From NCBI RefSeq assembly GCF_016056275.1, contig NZ_JAECZA010000031.1, positions 1-41,645 of the forward strand: a DNA stretch of 41,645 nucleotides, written 5' to 3'. A model generated the notes under the pieces. That model was not told the DNA's origin. It did not search any database and was given only the letters and a program-made list of their open reading frames with translations. Of the stretch, positions 1 through 8,424 are shown piece after piece; position 1 is the first letter of the stretch; the number at the start of each line of letters is the position of its first letter. The stretch comes from Dendronalium phyllosphericum CENA369. GTDB lineage: Bacteria > Cyanobacteriota > Cyanobacteriia > Cyanobacteriales > Nostocaceae. The position numbers and the translations under genes were made by a program.

Positions 1-455
1 GAGCAGGGGAAGTAGGGGGAGTAGGGGGAGCAGAGGAGAATACCGAACTCCTTACTCAGTACTCTTCACTACTGACAACTGACAACCGATCCTTGGAACC
101 TCAATCAGGCTTTAGGGTCTATTTATATGACACTTATAAATTGTTTTTTTACATCGCATCTCGACTGTTGACTATTAATAGCCATGGTGAGTTTTCCATA
201 ACTCAAATAAAACTGTTATAAAGTTTATATTTCTTATAAATACTTACTAATATTTAGTATATTTTCCAAAGCTAATGATACCCAATTGGGATTAAATGTA
301 TTGTTTTACTGAGGATAGTAATGCATAGAAACCTGAGGGGATCGAGTCTTTTTGAAGTGTGTTAATTACAAATTAGTATGATGTGTGCTTAATAGTTAAA
401 CATCAATTTAAAATTCAAAATTGAAAATTAGTCTGTTTAAAATACCTATTTAGTT
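1..455. other. Intergenic, repeat-rich then AT-rich
   Basis: No coding potential seen. Positions 1-40 are a G-rich short repeat (units such as GGGGAGCAG and GTAGGGGGA) of the same family as 6774-6794, 28349-28395 and 41582-41645. Positions 71-87 hold a heptanucleotide repeat (ACTGACA units). The rest is AT-rich and probably carries the promoter of the next gene, but no clear promoter boxes stand out. Confidence 0.6.
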
Positions 456-983
456 ATGATGTCGGTAAAGTGGAAATTCTTTTTAATTTTAATACTCAGT
501 ATGTTTGCTACTGCGAGTGCTGGGGTTTATATTGCCCACCACCAACAACCCGTAACTGTTGCAGAAATTCGCAATAGTCAACAACAACAATTTTCGGTGG
601 TGCAACAGTCTCAGGATATTGTAGGATACCCACAGCGCTCCGACTATAAAACCATACCGTTAGAAAGTATTACCTCTGCTCTCCAAGGCAGCGACCCTGC
701 TACCCTCGCCTTGAATGTCTTAGATGATGATGCATTAGTAGGAGGAAGGCGAAAGGTAGAGGTAGTTTATCCTCAAAGAAATCAAGCTTATGTGACGATT
801 ACACAAAGCCAGTCAAATAGTGAGCTAGCGCGTGTCATTAAATATCGAGTTGAGATGACAACTTTTGGGCGATCGCTTTTAATAAGTTCGCCTCCTGTAT
901 GGCAAATTGTTTGGGTCGGCTCCCAGACACAATGTCAAACTGGAAGTCGCCCACACAAAAAGTTAACTCAAAGTTGTAATTAG
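456..983 (+). CDS. Hypothetical exported protein
   Basis: A 175-aa protein that I do not recognise. Residues 6-26 form a hydrophobic stretch (KFFLILILSMFATASAGVYI) after a short basic start. This fits a signal peptide or N-terminal anchor, so the protein is probably periplasmic or membrane-attached. The body is soluble with no repeats. Two cysteines near the C-terminus (CQTGS and the penultimate residue) could form a disulfide. An in-frame HIP1 octamer lies inside it, as expected for resident DNA. The start could be either of two adjacent ATGs (456 or 459). It is convergent with the ylqD-like gene, with a tandem 24-nt repeat between them. Function unknown. Confidence 0.6.
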   Translation: MMSVKWKFFLILILSMFATASAGVYIAHHQQPVTVAEIRNSQQQQFSVVQQSQDIVGYPQRSDYKTIPLESITSALQGSDPATLALNVLDDDALVGGRRKVEVVYPQRNQAYVTITQSQSNSELARVIKYRVEMTTFGRSLLISSPPVWQIVWVGSQTQCQTGSRPHKKLTQSCN

Positions 984-1013
984 TCATTAGTCACAGACCA
1001 ACTGACAACTGAC

Positions 1014-1061
1014 CATTGTACAGACGCGATTAATCGCCATTGTACAGACGTGGTTAATCGC
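1014..1061. repeat. Tandem 24-nt repeat, two copies
   Basis: Two adjacent copies (1014-1037 and 1038-1061) beginning CATTGTACAGACG and ending GGTTAATCGC or GATTAATCGC, differing at two positions. They lie between convergent genes. A related inverted piece (GACGCGATTAA followed by CTGTACAATG) occurs at 25774-25803, so this is a dispersed cyanobacterial repeat. Flanking ACAACTGAC heptamers extend the repeat tract. Confidence 0.8.
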
Positions 1062-1087
1062 GTACTAACAACTAACAACTGACAAAT

Positions 1088-1555
1088 TTAGATGTCGCCG
1101 CGAATATCTTCGACAACGCCATCACGCAACACAACTTCGACCTGCATTTTGCTAATCAAGTTATCTCCTCGTTCGACTCTAAAAAAGCCTTCCATTTGGA
1201 ATTGATTGACTTCTTGATCTAATTCGAGAAACTGCACTTGCTGGAGGTTTTGCAGTAGTTGATTTTTTTGCTCTAGCAGTTCGCTTTTCTTTTGATTGAC
1301 TTGAAGTTGGATATTGTCAATCTGTTGGAGGGTCTGAGGCCCTGGTGGTTGCAGACTTTGCTTTTGAATTGCGGCGATCGCTCTTTGTCCTTCAAGATCC
1401 AATTGTTGCAGTTGTTGGTCGAGTTGATTGATATTAGCTTGTAGCTGCTGTTGCACTTCCTCTTTCCAAAGGGGAGTCACAATAACTTTGACATTAACAA
1501 CGCGCTTTAAAAGCAATTGAGGGTTGGAGACATCCATAAATAGTTTCGCGTTCAC
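1088..1555 (-). CDS. YlqD family coiled-coil protein
   Basis: A 155-aa protein resembling the YlqD family, widespread in cyanobacteria and Firmicutes and of unknown function. The N-terminal strand (LLLKRVVNVKVIVTPLWKEE) leads into a glutamine- and leucine-rich coiled coil at about residues 33-115. A short beta-rich end follows (GFFRVERGDNLISKMQVEVV). The start may be the internal Met at 1537 (MDVSNPQ), because the first six residues are not family-like. It ends the same-strand pair with the acyl-CoA synthetase gene upstream, 23 nt away, so the two are probably cotranscribed. Family assignment is from recognition of the pattern and was not searched. Confidence 0.7.
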   Translation of the reverse strand: MNAKLFMDVSNPQLLLKRVVNVKVIVTPLWKEEVQQQLQANINQLDQQLQQLDLEGQRAIAAIQKQSLQPPGPQTLQQIDNIQLQVNQKKSELLEQKNQLLQNLQQVQFLELDQEVNQFQMEGFFRVERGDNLISKMQVEVVLRDGVVEDIRGDI

Positions 1556-1578
1556 TCTATAGTTTGTGGGTGGAATTA

Positions 1579-3555
1579 TCAGGCAAACATGCCGTTAATA
1601 ATATCGTGATAGCGTTCAGTGACAATGTGTCGCCGAATTTTCAGCGTTTGCGTCATCAAGCCATTTTCGATAGAAAACGATTCTAGTATAAGTTTGAATG
1701 GCCCAATACGGTCATCTGCTCGATAACCCGGACGGTTTTTCACTTCCCGATTCAATTCTTGCCGAAATAAATCCTGGATGATTTTACTCTCCAAGTCAAT
1801 TTTTTGACTGGATGAGCTATCATCTTTGTCCTGTAAGCTTAATTTGAGGTTCTGGCTTTCTGCCCACTTTTCTAAGGCTTCGAGATTGGGGACAATCAAA
1901 GCACCGAGGCTGCGTTGGTCTTGTCCAACAAGCATGATTTGGTCAATGTAGGGCGATCGCAAACAGGCATCCTCAATCGGTTGTGGCTCGATATTTTCCC
2001 CATTACTTAAGACAATCGTATCCTTGGCTCTACCAGTTAGCACCAAGTCGTTTTCTGGTGTTACCCAACCCAAATCGCCGCTATCAAACCAACCTTCGGG
2101 ATCGATTGCTTTTGCTGTCGCTTCGGGGTTGTGGTAATAGCCTTGCATAACTTGAGGGCCTTTGAGCAATACTAAGCCTCGTTCGCCGGCTGGCAAGGGC
2201 TTTCTTGTTTCAGGGTCTACAATTTTAACTTCTGTACCGGGGATTGGTTGCCCGGACGAACCACGAAAATTGCGCCAAGGACGACGGGCATTAGTGACAG
2301 GAGAAGTTTCTGTTAAACCATAACCCTGTAAAAGCTCGACACCAACAATTTCAAAAAAGTTATCTATGTGTCTTGGCAGCGCACCGCCACCGCTAATCAC
2401 ATACTTAATTTGTCCTCCTGTCGCTTCCCGTACTTTGGCATAAACTAATCGTTCTCCCAAAGCATGGAGAGGATATAAAGCAGTTGCTTTGATACTGGCT
2501 GTTAATCTTTCTACGGCTGAGGAATTTAAATTATCTAAATACAAGCCTTGGGCAATTCGTTGGTTTTGGATATATTTTTCACTGTTGCTGAGTAAAAAGT
2601 TAATTAGGCGTTGCTTTTTCGCTGGTTGTTCGCGGAATTGCTTTTGTACTCCTTCATAAATCGATTCCCACAGGCGCGGTACAGCGATCATGTAATGAGG
2701 TTTGAATTCTCTCAAATCTCGTTTGACCGAACGCAAGTTAGTGTAGACTTGCGTGCAACCTTGAGAAAGTAAGAAATACTCTCCACTGCGTTCGTAACTG
2801 TGCCATGTCGGCAAAATGCTAAGGACACTTTCTCCTGGTTCTGGTTGAATTACTGCCCCCAATGCTCTTACCTGATGCATCAAATTACTGTGAGACAGCA
2901 TCACGCCCTTGGGTTTACCCGTAGTTCCTGAAGTATAAATTAGTGTAGCTAAGGTATTGGGATTGTGTTCAACCTTGACAAGAGTATTGCTTGCGCCAAT
3001 TTCTATCAACTGCGAATAGTTCAGCACTTTAATAGTTTCTGCTTGTGGTGGTGCTTCATCTGAAAGTATGATGACCAATGTCACAGGTAAATCATCAAGC
3101 CGATCCCGCAATCTACTAAATGTCTTCAAATCTTCGACTACTAGTGCTGTGCTGCCACTGTTAGCCACGATAAACAGTAATTCTTCTTTTTCTGCTTGGG
3201 AGCTACGTACTGCATCAATTGCCCCAGCAGTCATGATGCCTTGATCTGCAATAAACCAGCGAGGACTGTTGTCAGCAATTAAGGAAATGCGATCGCCTTC
3301 TTTGATTCCTAATGCTTGCAACCCAGTAGCAAATTGTTGAATTTGCTTTGCTAGCTGGGTATAAGTAATTACTACCTCTGGTGTTGTATGGGGATTATGT
3401 AAGGCAACAATATTACCAAATCGCTCTGCTACTAATGGCCAAATCTCCGGCAATGAGTTGGTATTTGTATAATCTACCAAACGCTGTAATGCTTGAGTTT
3501 CTTGCTTTGCGATCTTGGATAAAAAAGAAGATGTAGGTTGGATGTTCGACATCAT
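1579..3555 (-). CDS. Long-chain acyl-CoA / acyl-ACP synthetase (AMP-forming)
   Basis: A 658-aa adenylate-forming enzyme. It activates fatty acids through an acyl-AMP; in cyanobacteria the homologue (Aas) recycles free fatty acids by charging ACP. The A3 phosphate-binding loop is at about residues 206-218 (YTSGTTGKPKGVMLSH), followed by the A5 motif GYGLTETSP and the A8 hinge DSGDLGW. The region TGRAKDTIVLSNGENIEPQP is typical of the long-chain FadD/Aas group. The length matches cyanobacterial Aas. It starts at one of two adjacent ATGs. The ylqD-like gene follows 23 nt downstream. No membrane segment is evident, although Aas enzymes are usually membrane-associated. CoA versus ACP specificity cannot be read from sequence. 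Confidence 0.9.
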   Translation of the reverse strand: MMSNIQPTSSFLSKIAKQETQALQRLVDYTNTNSLPEIWPLVAERFGNIVALHNPHTTPEVVITYTQLAKQIQQFATGLQALGIKEGDRISLIADNSPRWFIADQGIMTAGAIDAVRSSQAEKEELLFIVANSGSTALVVEDLKTFSRLRDRLDDLPVTLVIILSDEAPPQAETIKVLNYSQLIEIGASNTLVKVEHNPNTLATLIYTSGTTGKPKGVMLSHSNLMHQVRALGAVIQPEPGESVLSILPTWHSYERSGEYFLLSQGCTQVYTNLRSVKRDLREFKPHYMIAVPRLWESIYEGVQKQFREQPAKKQRLINFLLSNSEKYIQNQRIAQGLYLDNLNSSAVERLTASIKATALYPLHALGERLVYAKVREATGGQIKYVISGGGALPRHIDNFFEIVGVELLQGYGLTETSPVTNARRPWRNFRGSSGQPIPGTEVKIVDPETRKPLPAGERGLVLLKGPQVMQGYYHNPEATAKAIDPEGWFDSGDLGWVTPENDLVLTGRAKDTIVLSNGENIEPQPIEDACLRSPYIDQIMLVGQDQRSLGALIVPNLEALEKWAESQNLKLSLQDKDDSSSSQKIDLESKIIQDLFRQELNREVKNRPGYRADDRIGPFKLILESFSIENGLMTQTLKIRRHIVTERYHDIINGMFA

Positions 3556-4045
3556 ACATCACCTGAATTTGATAAATTGACTAAAAAAGGGTGTAAAAGT
3601 GTGGAGTGTAGGGAAAGGTTGGATAAACCTGACATCTACTGTATCCGCGCCTCAATTTATTGATGTGGTTCTCTGAGATTCCTACAACGCCAGTCGTCTC
3701 CTGTGGGGAAACCCTTGATGCTTGTTCTCGTAGCGTCTTACCCCATTTGACGACGGTTGCTATAACGGAGTGTCTCACCGCAATGGCTCCCCTGACCCGA
3801 TTAAATCCATGTTTGTTGACTATTTTCTAGCTTATTCTGCTATTGTGCTATAATCTCATGCCTAAATATTTATATCGTCTGCTGTGTCAGCAATTTCGCC
3901 AAGTTGGCGATTGCATTGATAAAAATTTATGTTAAAGTTAATTTATATAAACTAAAAGCAATGAATTGCTTTGAAATTTAGTTGCAAATTTATATTTGCA
4001 GCTAACAATAGAGACCACCTATTTTTCTACAGGGGGTGATTACCT
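3556..4045. other. Intergenic with a palindromic dispersed repeat
   Basis: No convincing gene. Positions about 3687-3756 carry a palindromic repeat with GTCGTC/GACGAC ends and a GTGGGGAAACCC core, like the repeats at 39.3-40.2 kb. The rest is AT-rich and should contain promoters for the acyl-CoA synthetase (minus strand) and the following small ORF (plus strand). Confidence 0.5.
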
Positions 4046-4291
4046 ATGGGTTTAGCAGATGCTGTATTGCTGACCTTGCTTAATACTGTTGCTTGTTTGG
4101 TATTACCCAAGCTTATATCTACTATTCTTGCATCCAAAACCAAACCAACTAAAATGTTGCTAAAAAGTTCTCCACTACAGAAAGCAAGAATTCCAATTAC
4201 CAGTTTCCCTTATTGTACGGTTTATGTGTTGACAGGCAGCCAATTCTGTAAATTCAGCCCCCGTTTTTGTTCTAAGTGTTCTGTAAGTTGA
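4046..4291 (+). CDS. Small putative membrane protein, uncertain
   Basis: An 81-aa reading frame with a good ribosome-binding region (CAGGGGGTGATTACCT directly before ATG). The first 30 residues (GLADAVLLTLLNTVACLVLP and onward) form a hydrophobic segment like a single membrane helix. After a basic stretch (ASKTKPTK) the rest is low in recognisable structure and cysteine-rich. The downstream part may be non-native extension: a short DNA stretch around 4206-4245 (CCCTTATT... ACAGGCAGCCA) has a diverged second copy near 4430-4463. A shorter ancestral protein truncated or fused by a repeat is possible. I do not recognise it. Confidence 0.4.
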   Translation: MGLADAVLLTLLNTVACLVLPKLISTILASKTKPTKMLLKSSPLQKARIPITSFPYCTVYVLTGSQFCKFSPRFCSKCSVS

Positions 4292-4679
4292 CGGACTGTC
4301 TGAAAATATTGCGTGCATAGTTCCGATTGGGGACTTCAATGAAAATATCCCATTGTAACTGTTGACTATCGCTCGTTAACTATAAACTGTCAACTGTTTG
4401 ATGCGGGATGATTTATTGATTGGAGTTCCCTTATTCTGTCGTATTCCTTAACAGGCAGCCATCCAGACCATGTGCAAGTAGAGGCACATGGATACGGAAT
4501 TATCAGATATAGCAAAGTGCTGAGTGCTGAGTGCTGAGTGCTGAGTAAAAACCCAGTTGCTGTTAGGCTTTGAACAATCGCAATTGTCCTAAAGGGTGTG
4601 ACTACGGCTATATATTGAATGATAATCAGCAGTCAATAATTATTCTTTGCATCCCCTACTTTCCTTAACAAGTTGAAAA
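4292..4679. other. Intergenic, repeat element only
   Basis: No gene seen. It holds the MITE-like element at 4507-4613 and short direct repeats. It lies downstream of the minus-strand MBL-fold gene. Confidence 0.6.
4507..4613. mobile_element. MITE-like element, copy 1, with heptamer array
   Basis: About 107 bp bounded by ATATAGC (4507-4513) and GCTATAT (4607-4613). The left part contains a TGAGTGC heptamer array (4516-4546). The right part (AACCCAGTT, then TTTGAACAATC, TGTCCTAA, GTGACTACGGCTATAT) is shared in order with 39248-39417. No coding capacity, so it would have to be moved in trans. Confidence 0.6.
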
Positions 4680-5582
4680 TCACTTGCCAACAGGTAAAAC
4701 TAAACCTTCACAGGCTAGTATTGCATTGGGAAAGGCAGATTGAAGGTCAACTTGAATATTGTCAAGAAAATCGTCTTCGTCATCTGGGTGATAATGAGAG
4801 ATGACTAGCTGCTGCACGCCTGCGCTGCGAGCCAAATTCACCGCAGTTTGCCATTGTAGTTCGGCTGAGTCATGGTTGTGAGATGTTGGAGGAGTATAAG
4901 TAGCATTAGCAATTAGCAAATCTACACCTTGAATCATCTGTAAAATTCGCTCTTGCTCGGCTTCATCAGCACTGCTGTGCAAATCTGTGGCATAGGCAAC
5001 GCTATATTCCTGCCAAGTAATCCGATAACCTACTGACCGCTGAGTTTGATTAATTAATGCTGCTGTAATTGTCACATCATCTAGCTTCACCTCATTACCC
5101 GGAATCAGATTGTAGAACTGTAATTCAGATTGCATTACTTGCAAAGGGTAAGGAAAGTGGGGCTGGAGCATTTGGTCGTACAAACATTGTTTGATAGAAG
5201 CTCCATTTGAGGCAGCTATACCGTAAATGTGGAAGCAATTTTTGGCAATAAATGCAGGTGCAAAAAAGGGAAAACCTTGGATGCGATTTAATTGGGAGTT
5301 GCTAAAAAATAGATGGGCTTCTAGCGGTTGTTGTAATTGCTGCCAAGATTTACCCAATATGCGTAAACCAGTACCCCCATCAAAAATCAAATGTTTGCCA
5401 GCCACATGCATTTCTACACAAGTAGTATTGCCACCATAGCGGTTGGCGTTACTGCCTGGGGTGGGAATTAAACCCCGTACACCCCAGAATTGCACGATAA
5501 AACTATCCGCTGAACTATTTTGCGGTGTAGTTGGTTTTTCAGTTACGTAGCTCTGGGAACCCGACAGTTCAATATTTGCCAT
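4680..5582 (-). CDS. MBL-fold protein lacking the HxHxDH motif (probable pseudoenzyme)
   Basis: A 300-aa protein with the layout of cyanobacterial metallo-beta-lactamase-fold hydrolases. The N-terminal block FWGVRGLIPTPG, then YGGNTTCVEM and LIFDGGTGLRILG, is typical, as is IQGFPFFAPAF. The metal-binding motif between these, normally SHTHxDH, reads SNSQLNR (residues 94-100), so every His and Asp ligand is gone. The next ligand region (ALINQTQRSVGYRI) also lacks its usual His. D200 (AYATDLHS) and the terminal SHYHPDDEDD (about 262-271) remain. The reading frame is intact and the fold-defining residues are kept, so this is a maintained catalytically dead protein rather than a decaying gene. panD lies 11 nt upstream on the same strand, suggesting one transcript. 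Confidence 0.85.
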   Translation of the reverse strand: MANIELSGSQSYVTEKPTTPQNSSADSFIVQFWGVRGLIPTPGSNANRYGGNTTCVEMHVAGKHLIFDGGTGLRILGKSWQQLQQPLEAHLFFSNSQLNRIQGFPFFAPAFIAKNCFHIYGIAASNGASIKQCLYDQMLQPHFPYPLQVMQSELQFYNLIPGNEVKLDDVTITAALINQTQRSVGYRITWQEYSVAYATDLHSSADEAEQERILQMIQGVDLLIANATYTPPTSHNHDSAELQWQTAVNLARSAGVQQLVISHYHPDDEDDFLDNIQVDLQSAFPNAILACEGLVLPVGK

Positions 5583-5593
5583 TTTCTTTGAAA

Positions 5594-5977
5594 TTAGACC
5601 TTAACGAGCAGGTCATCGTAGTACCGCACTTCTAAAAGCCGATTTTTTTCATCTACGAGGACTACTGTAGGAGAGTAACTTTTTAACTCTTCTGGAGTGA
5701 ACTGCCCGTAAGTCATTATAATCAAGCGATCGCCTATAATGCCTAGACGTGCCGCACCCCCATTTAGCTCAATTACTCCTGAATCGGCAGGTGCAGGAAT
5801 TGCATAAGTAATAAAGCGCTGACCATTAGCATTATTTACCACTTGTACTTGCTCGTAAGGCAAGATGCCAGATTTATCTAATAAAGTTCGATCGATGCTA
5901 ATACTACCGACATAGTTGACATTCGCCCCTGTGAGGGTGCAGTTATGAATTTTGGCTAAAAGGAGAGTGCGCTGCAT
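5594..5977 (-). CDS. panD: Aspartate 1-decarboxylase (pyruvoyl-dependent)
   Basis: A 127-aa proenzyme that makes beta-alanine from L-aspartate for pantothenate and CoA synthesis. The self-cleavage site is Gly24-Ser25 (YVGSISID); Ser25 becomes the pyruvoyl group. The conserved blocks [18 protein letters not shown]-like ([13 protein letters not shown]) and IIMTYG match PanD. The length is normal. It starts at ATG and overlaps nothing. The MBL-fold gene follows after 11 nt on the same strand; ppa is 97 nt upstream, separated by an AT-rich repeat that can fold back. Confidence 0.95.
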   Translation of the reverse strand: MQRTLLLAKIHNCTLTGANVNYVGSISIDRTLLDKSGILPYEQVQVVNNANGQRFITYAIPAPADSGVIELNGGAARLGIIGDRLIIMTYGQFTPEELKSYSPTVVLVDEKNRLLEVRYYDDLLVKV

Positions 5978-5994
5978 TTGGTTTAGGGGTAATC

Positions 5995-6072
5995 AACAAT
6001 TTTAGAAGTTGAGAGTTAGAAGCTAGAAATAAAAATTTATAACTTCCAATTCCTAACTTCTAACTCCTAATC
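5995..6072. repeat. Inverted short-repeat tract between ppa and panD
   Basis: The left part (TTAGAAGTTGAGAGTTAGAAG) and the right part (CCTAACTTCTAACTCCTAA) are imperfect inverted copies built from GAAGTTA/TAACTTC units. A transcript could form a long AT-rich hairpin. It may attenuate read-through from ppa into panD. Confidence 0.5.
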
Positions 6073-6074
6073 CA

Positions 6075-6587
6075 TTATCCTTTAAATGCTTTGATGGACT
6101 TATCTACTAAGGCCTTGACTTGCTCTACATCCTGCCAACCAAGAATTTCAGTCACCTTTTTTTCTAAATTTTTATAACTGCGGAAGAATTCAGCAATTTC
6201 ATCCAAGCGGTGTGGTGCTACGTCTTTGAGGGATTTTATTTGAGCGTAGCGCGGATCTTTATCTGGAACGGCAAGAATTTTTTCGTCGCGATCGCCGCCG
6301 TCAATCATCTCTAAAAAGCCTATCGGTCGTGCGGCGATCACACAACCCGGAAAGGTCGGCTCGTCAATTAGAACCATGCCATCTAGCGGATCTCCATCAT
6401 CAGCTAAAGTGTTAGGTACAAAGCCGTAGTCATATGGATATTTTACCGAAGAATAAAGTACGCGGTCTAGAGCAAAAGCTTGTAGCTCCTTGTCGAACTC
6501 ATATTTATTTTTGCTCCCGCCTGTAATTTCAACCAGAACGTTGATGATACCTGGTTTGGGTTGGGCAGGAATCCGGGATAAGTCCAC
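6075..6587 (-). CDS. ppa: Inorganic pyrophosphatase, family I
   Basis: A 170-aa soluble enzyme that hydrolyses pyrophosphate to two phosphates and so pulls biosynthetic reactions forward. The family signature [12 protein letters not shown] (about residues 63-74) supplies the metal-binding aspartates; Y51-P-Y-D-Y-G-F is the active-site tyrosine region, and [13 protein letters not shown] carries further acidic ligands. The length matches bacterial family I enzymes. A single gene, with repeats on the downstream side and a long gene-free stretch upstream. Confidence 0.95.
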   Translation of the reverse strand: MDLSRIPAQPKPGIINVLVEITGGSKNKYEFDKELQAFALDRVLYSSVKYPYDYGFVPNTLADDGDPLDGMVLIDEPTFPGCVIAARPIGFLEMIDGGDRDEKILAVPDKDPRYAQIKSLKDVAPHRLDEIAEFFRSYKNLEKKVTEILGWQDVEQVKALVDKSIKAFKG

Positions 6588-6927
6588 AACAAAAATCCTC
6601 AGCTAACGGTGAATGGTGGGCGCACCTGTTTGGTTCCCCGTGTAGAATTTTAGGGCCAAGATGGACTTCTTCTCAAAGTATTCATGCGAACTGGTGCAGT
6701 CGAACTGACAAAATCGAATCGGACTAGAGATAAGGGACTTCCAACTAAAAAAAATATTCCATCGCTTTGGTGAGCAGGGGAAGCAGGGGAGGAAGAATCT
6801 CACAATCGTTTTTGCTCTCAAAATTGAATAGTTTAATTTCTGGAAGTCCCTAAATCATTGAGAATTTTACCCATCGAATCAACTTGACACTCAAATATTT
6901 GGTAGATTTCTCTCTGAAAAACAAGAT

Positions 6928-6957
6928 TCCCGGCTTTTGATAAAAGTCGGGAATCTG
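6928..6957. terminator. Hairpin, possible terminator
   Basis: Arms AGATTCCCG and CGGGAATCT flank a short AT-rich loop (GCTTTTGATAAAAGT, itself partly self-complementary). On the plus strand it is followed by GATTCTTTCTATTTT. No plus-strand gene ends just before it, so its role is unclear. Confidence 0.4.
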
Positions 6958-7160
6958 ATTCTTTCTATTTTCACTGCTTCGACCGGGCACGATCTGAATC
7001 AAGAGGAAAACTATATAGATTCACATCATGCCTAATTAAGTGCATTATTTTTTTGCTGCTCAAAAAATACCTAAATTTTTTTACGAACCGCAAAGAACGC
7101 AAAGAAAGAGAGAGGTAATTTTATAGTGGCAAGAGAGTAAATGAAGAGTGCTTAGTTGAA

Positions 7161-7206
7161 AGTGCTGAGTAATTTTTTGTTACTCAGCACTCAGCACTCA
7201 GCACTG
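7161..7206. repeat. Heptamer repeat forming a perfect 12-bp hairpin
   Basis: AGTGCTGAGTAA (7161-7172) pairs exactly with TTACTCAGCACT (7180-7191) across a 7-nt T-rich loop. Further CTCAGCA heptamers continue to about 7206. It lies downstream of the small membrane protein gene on the minus strand and could serve as its transcript end. Confidence 0.7.
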
Positions 7207-7287
7207 AGTTTCGTAAATGTTAGCTCAACATTTTTTTCTCCTTTTTGGGAGTTAGCCTACTGGTGAAATATTGTTTGTAGCTATTAT

Positions 7288-7473
7288 TTACTTTTCACCT
7301 TTTGGCAATGTATAGGTTAAGGGTTGCTGATTATTCTGAGTGTTGTTTGAAGAAAAGTGTCCAATGACGAACACAGGTAGAGTTAGAGTTAGTAGAGCGA
7401 TCGCTGTTCCCACAATGTCTGCCAAACGATGGGAATACGTCTCGGCATTGGCAGACTGGCTATTTGAATTCAT
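7288..7473 (-). CDS. Small single-span membrane protein, unknown
   Basis: A 61-aa protein with a hydrophilic N-terminus (MNSNSQSANAETYSHRL), one clear membrane helix at about residues 18-41 (DIVGTAIALLTLTLPVFVIG) and a short polar tail ending LPKGEK. An in-frame HIP1 octamer lies in the helix-coding part, as in the other resident genes. The composition and clean ends suggest a real small cyanobacterial gene. I do not recognise the family. It stands alone between two long gene-free stretches. Confidence 0.55.
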   Translation of the reverse strand: MNSNSQSANAETYSHRLADIVGTAIALLTLTLPVFVIGHFSSNNTQNNQQPLTYTLPKGEK

Positions 7474-8424
7474 ACAAAATTATTGAAATTCGTCACATTA
7501 CTTGTATATTTGCTCTCTAGGCGAGAGTCTTGATGATATTCTATCTATTTTTTGACTGTCAACTGTGCTGTAGTCAAAAAGATAAAACTATTTGGGAAGT
7601 GTCATAGTAGTAATTTTCTACATGATAATCTTGATACAAAGTTACGGCTGAACATTTCAGAATTGACCAAGTGACTAAGATGTTACGATTCATTGCTGAA
7701 ACTGGGAAGATTTCAGTTAAGCATCTGTGAAAAAAAATGTCGTACAAACTACATTTTTTATTTGGTACAGATTGAGAATTAATCTGTGTCAGGTCAAACT
7801 GCTAGTATTATAACATCTTCAAATAGGGTAGTTAAGCTAGTTTTAACTATTTAGCTTGTTTCCACTACCTTAGATAGATACCGAAATGTTACTGAAAAAT
7901 AACAGTAGATTTTCACTATCTAATAGCAATTATGTTCTAGATATTGAAAACGCAGAATAACTCGGTAGTCAGAATTTTCGGAACATAAATCTAGACCGAA
8001 TATTTACAGATAAAGCGACGCGTTCGACAATGCTCATACCGTAAGAACACTCAAAAAATCCGGCAAAATCTAAATGACTAAATTTGTGTGATATTACTTT
8101 GGTTCTGTCAATCTATATATAGGTAGAGTATAAAAGCTTTGATGATAGATATACGACATATAAAAGTTTGCGATCGCATATAGCTTGTGCGATCGATATC
8201 TAATTCGTAGTTTTCTATCTAAATCTGTATAGCTATAGAATAAACCTTATGGGTAATAGAAAATAGAAAATAAAAAGATTGCTAGGAAATGAACTTAGAA
8301 AAAACCGCCACCAAAGTAGGGCGGTTTGGTTAAGCAATCGGAGGGTAATTACAGCTTAATTTGCTGATTTTGAAGTTGTTGTAGCGGAGTTTGCACTCAT
8401 CATCGGCATAAAGTTCGAGGCAAA
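7474..8424. other. Long AT-rich intergenic region
   Basis: About 950 bp with no convincing gene. It carries two HIP1-like sites near 8170 and 8191 and, near its end, the terminator of the DUF362 gene. Just after the DUF362 stop codon the minus strand could encode a 17-aa peptide (8351-8404, starting MPMMSANS), too short to call. Confidence 0.5.
8298..8327 (-). terminator. Rho-independent terminator of the DUF362 gene
   Basis: Read on the minus strand, AAACCGCC (8327-8320) pairs with GGCGGTTT (8309-8302) across a 10-nt loop, and the stem runs into a run of six to seven T. It lies about 100 nt after the stop codon of the DUF362 gene. This is the clearest intrinsic terminator in the window. Confidence 0.8.

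Larger units (their letters stand above)
6588..7287. other. Intergenic with G-rich and heptamer repeats
   Basis: No convincing gene in 700 bp. Positions 6774-6794 are a G-rich short repeat. A hairpin near 6928-6962 (AGATTCCCGGCTTTTGATAAA... GTCGGGAATCT arms) could be a terminator-like or regulatory structure. The heptamer hairpin at 7161-7191 is listed separately. The ppa promoter should lie here. Confidence 0.5.

Noticed and set aside
3581-3778. 65-aa reading frame on the minus strand
   Set aside because: It crosses a palindromic dispersed repeat and has no family-like content.
4046-4291. Considered as a known photosystem small subunit
   Set aside because: Neither the helix sequence nor the length matches any small photosystem subunit I know, so it is listed only as unknown.
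4516-4546. Heptamer arrays considered as CRISPR or replication iterons
   Set aside because: Units are 7 nt without spacers and recur at many unrelated intergenic places.
6603-6821. 72-aa reading frame on the minus strand
   Set aside because: Starts in a G-rich repeat; low-complexity translation; no ribosome-binding signal.
8351-8404. 17-aa peptide frame after the DUF362 stop, minus strand
   Set aside because: Too short and without a recognisable feature, although it precedes the terminator.
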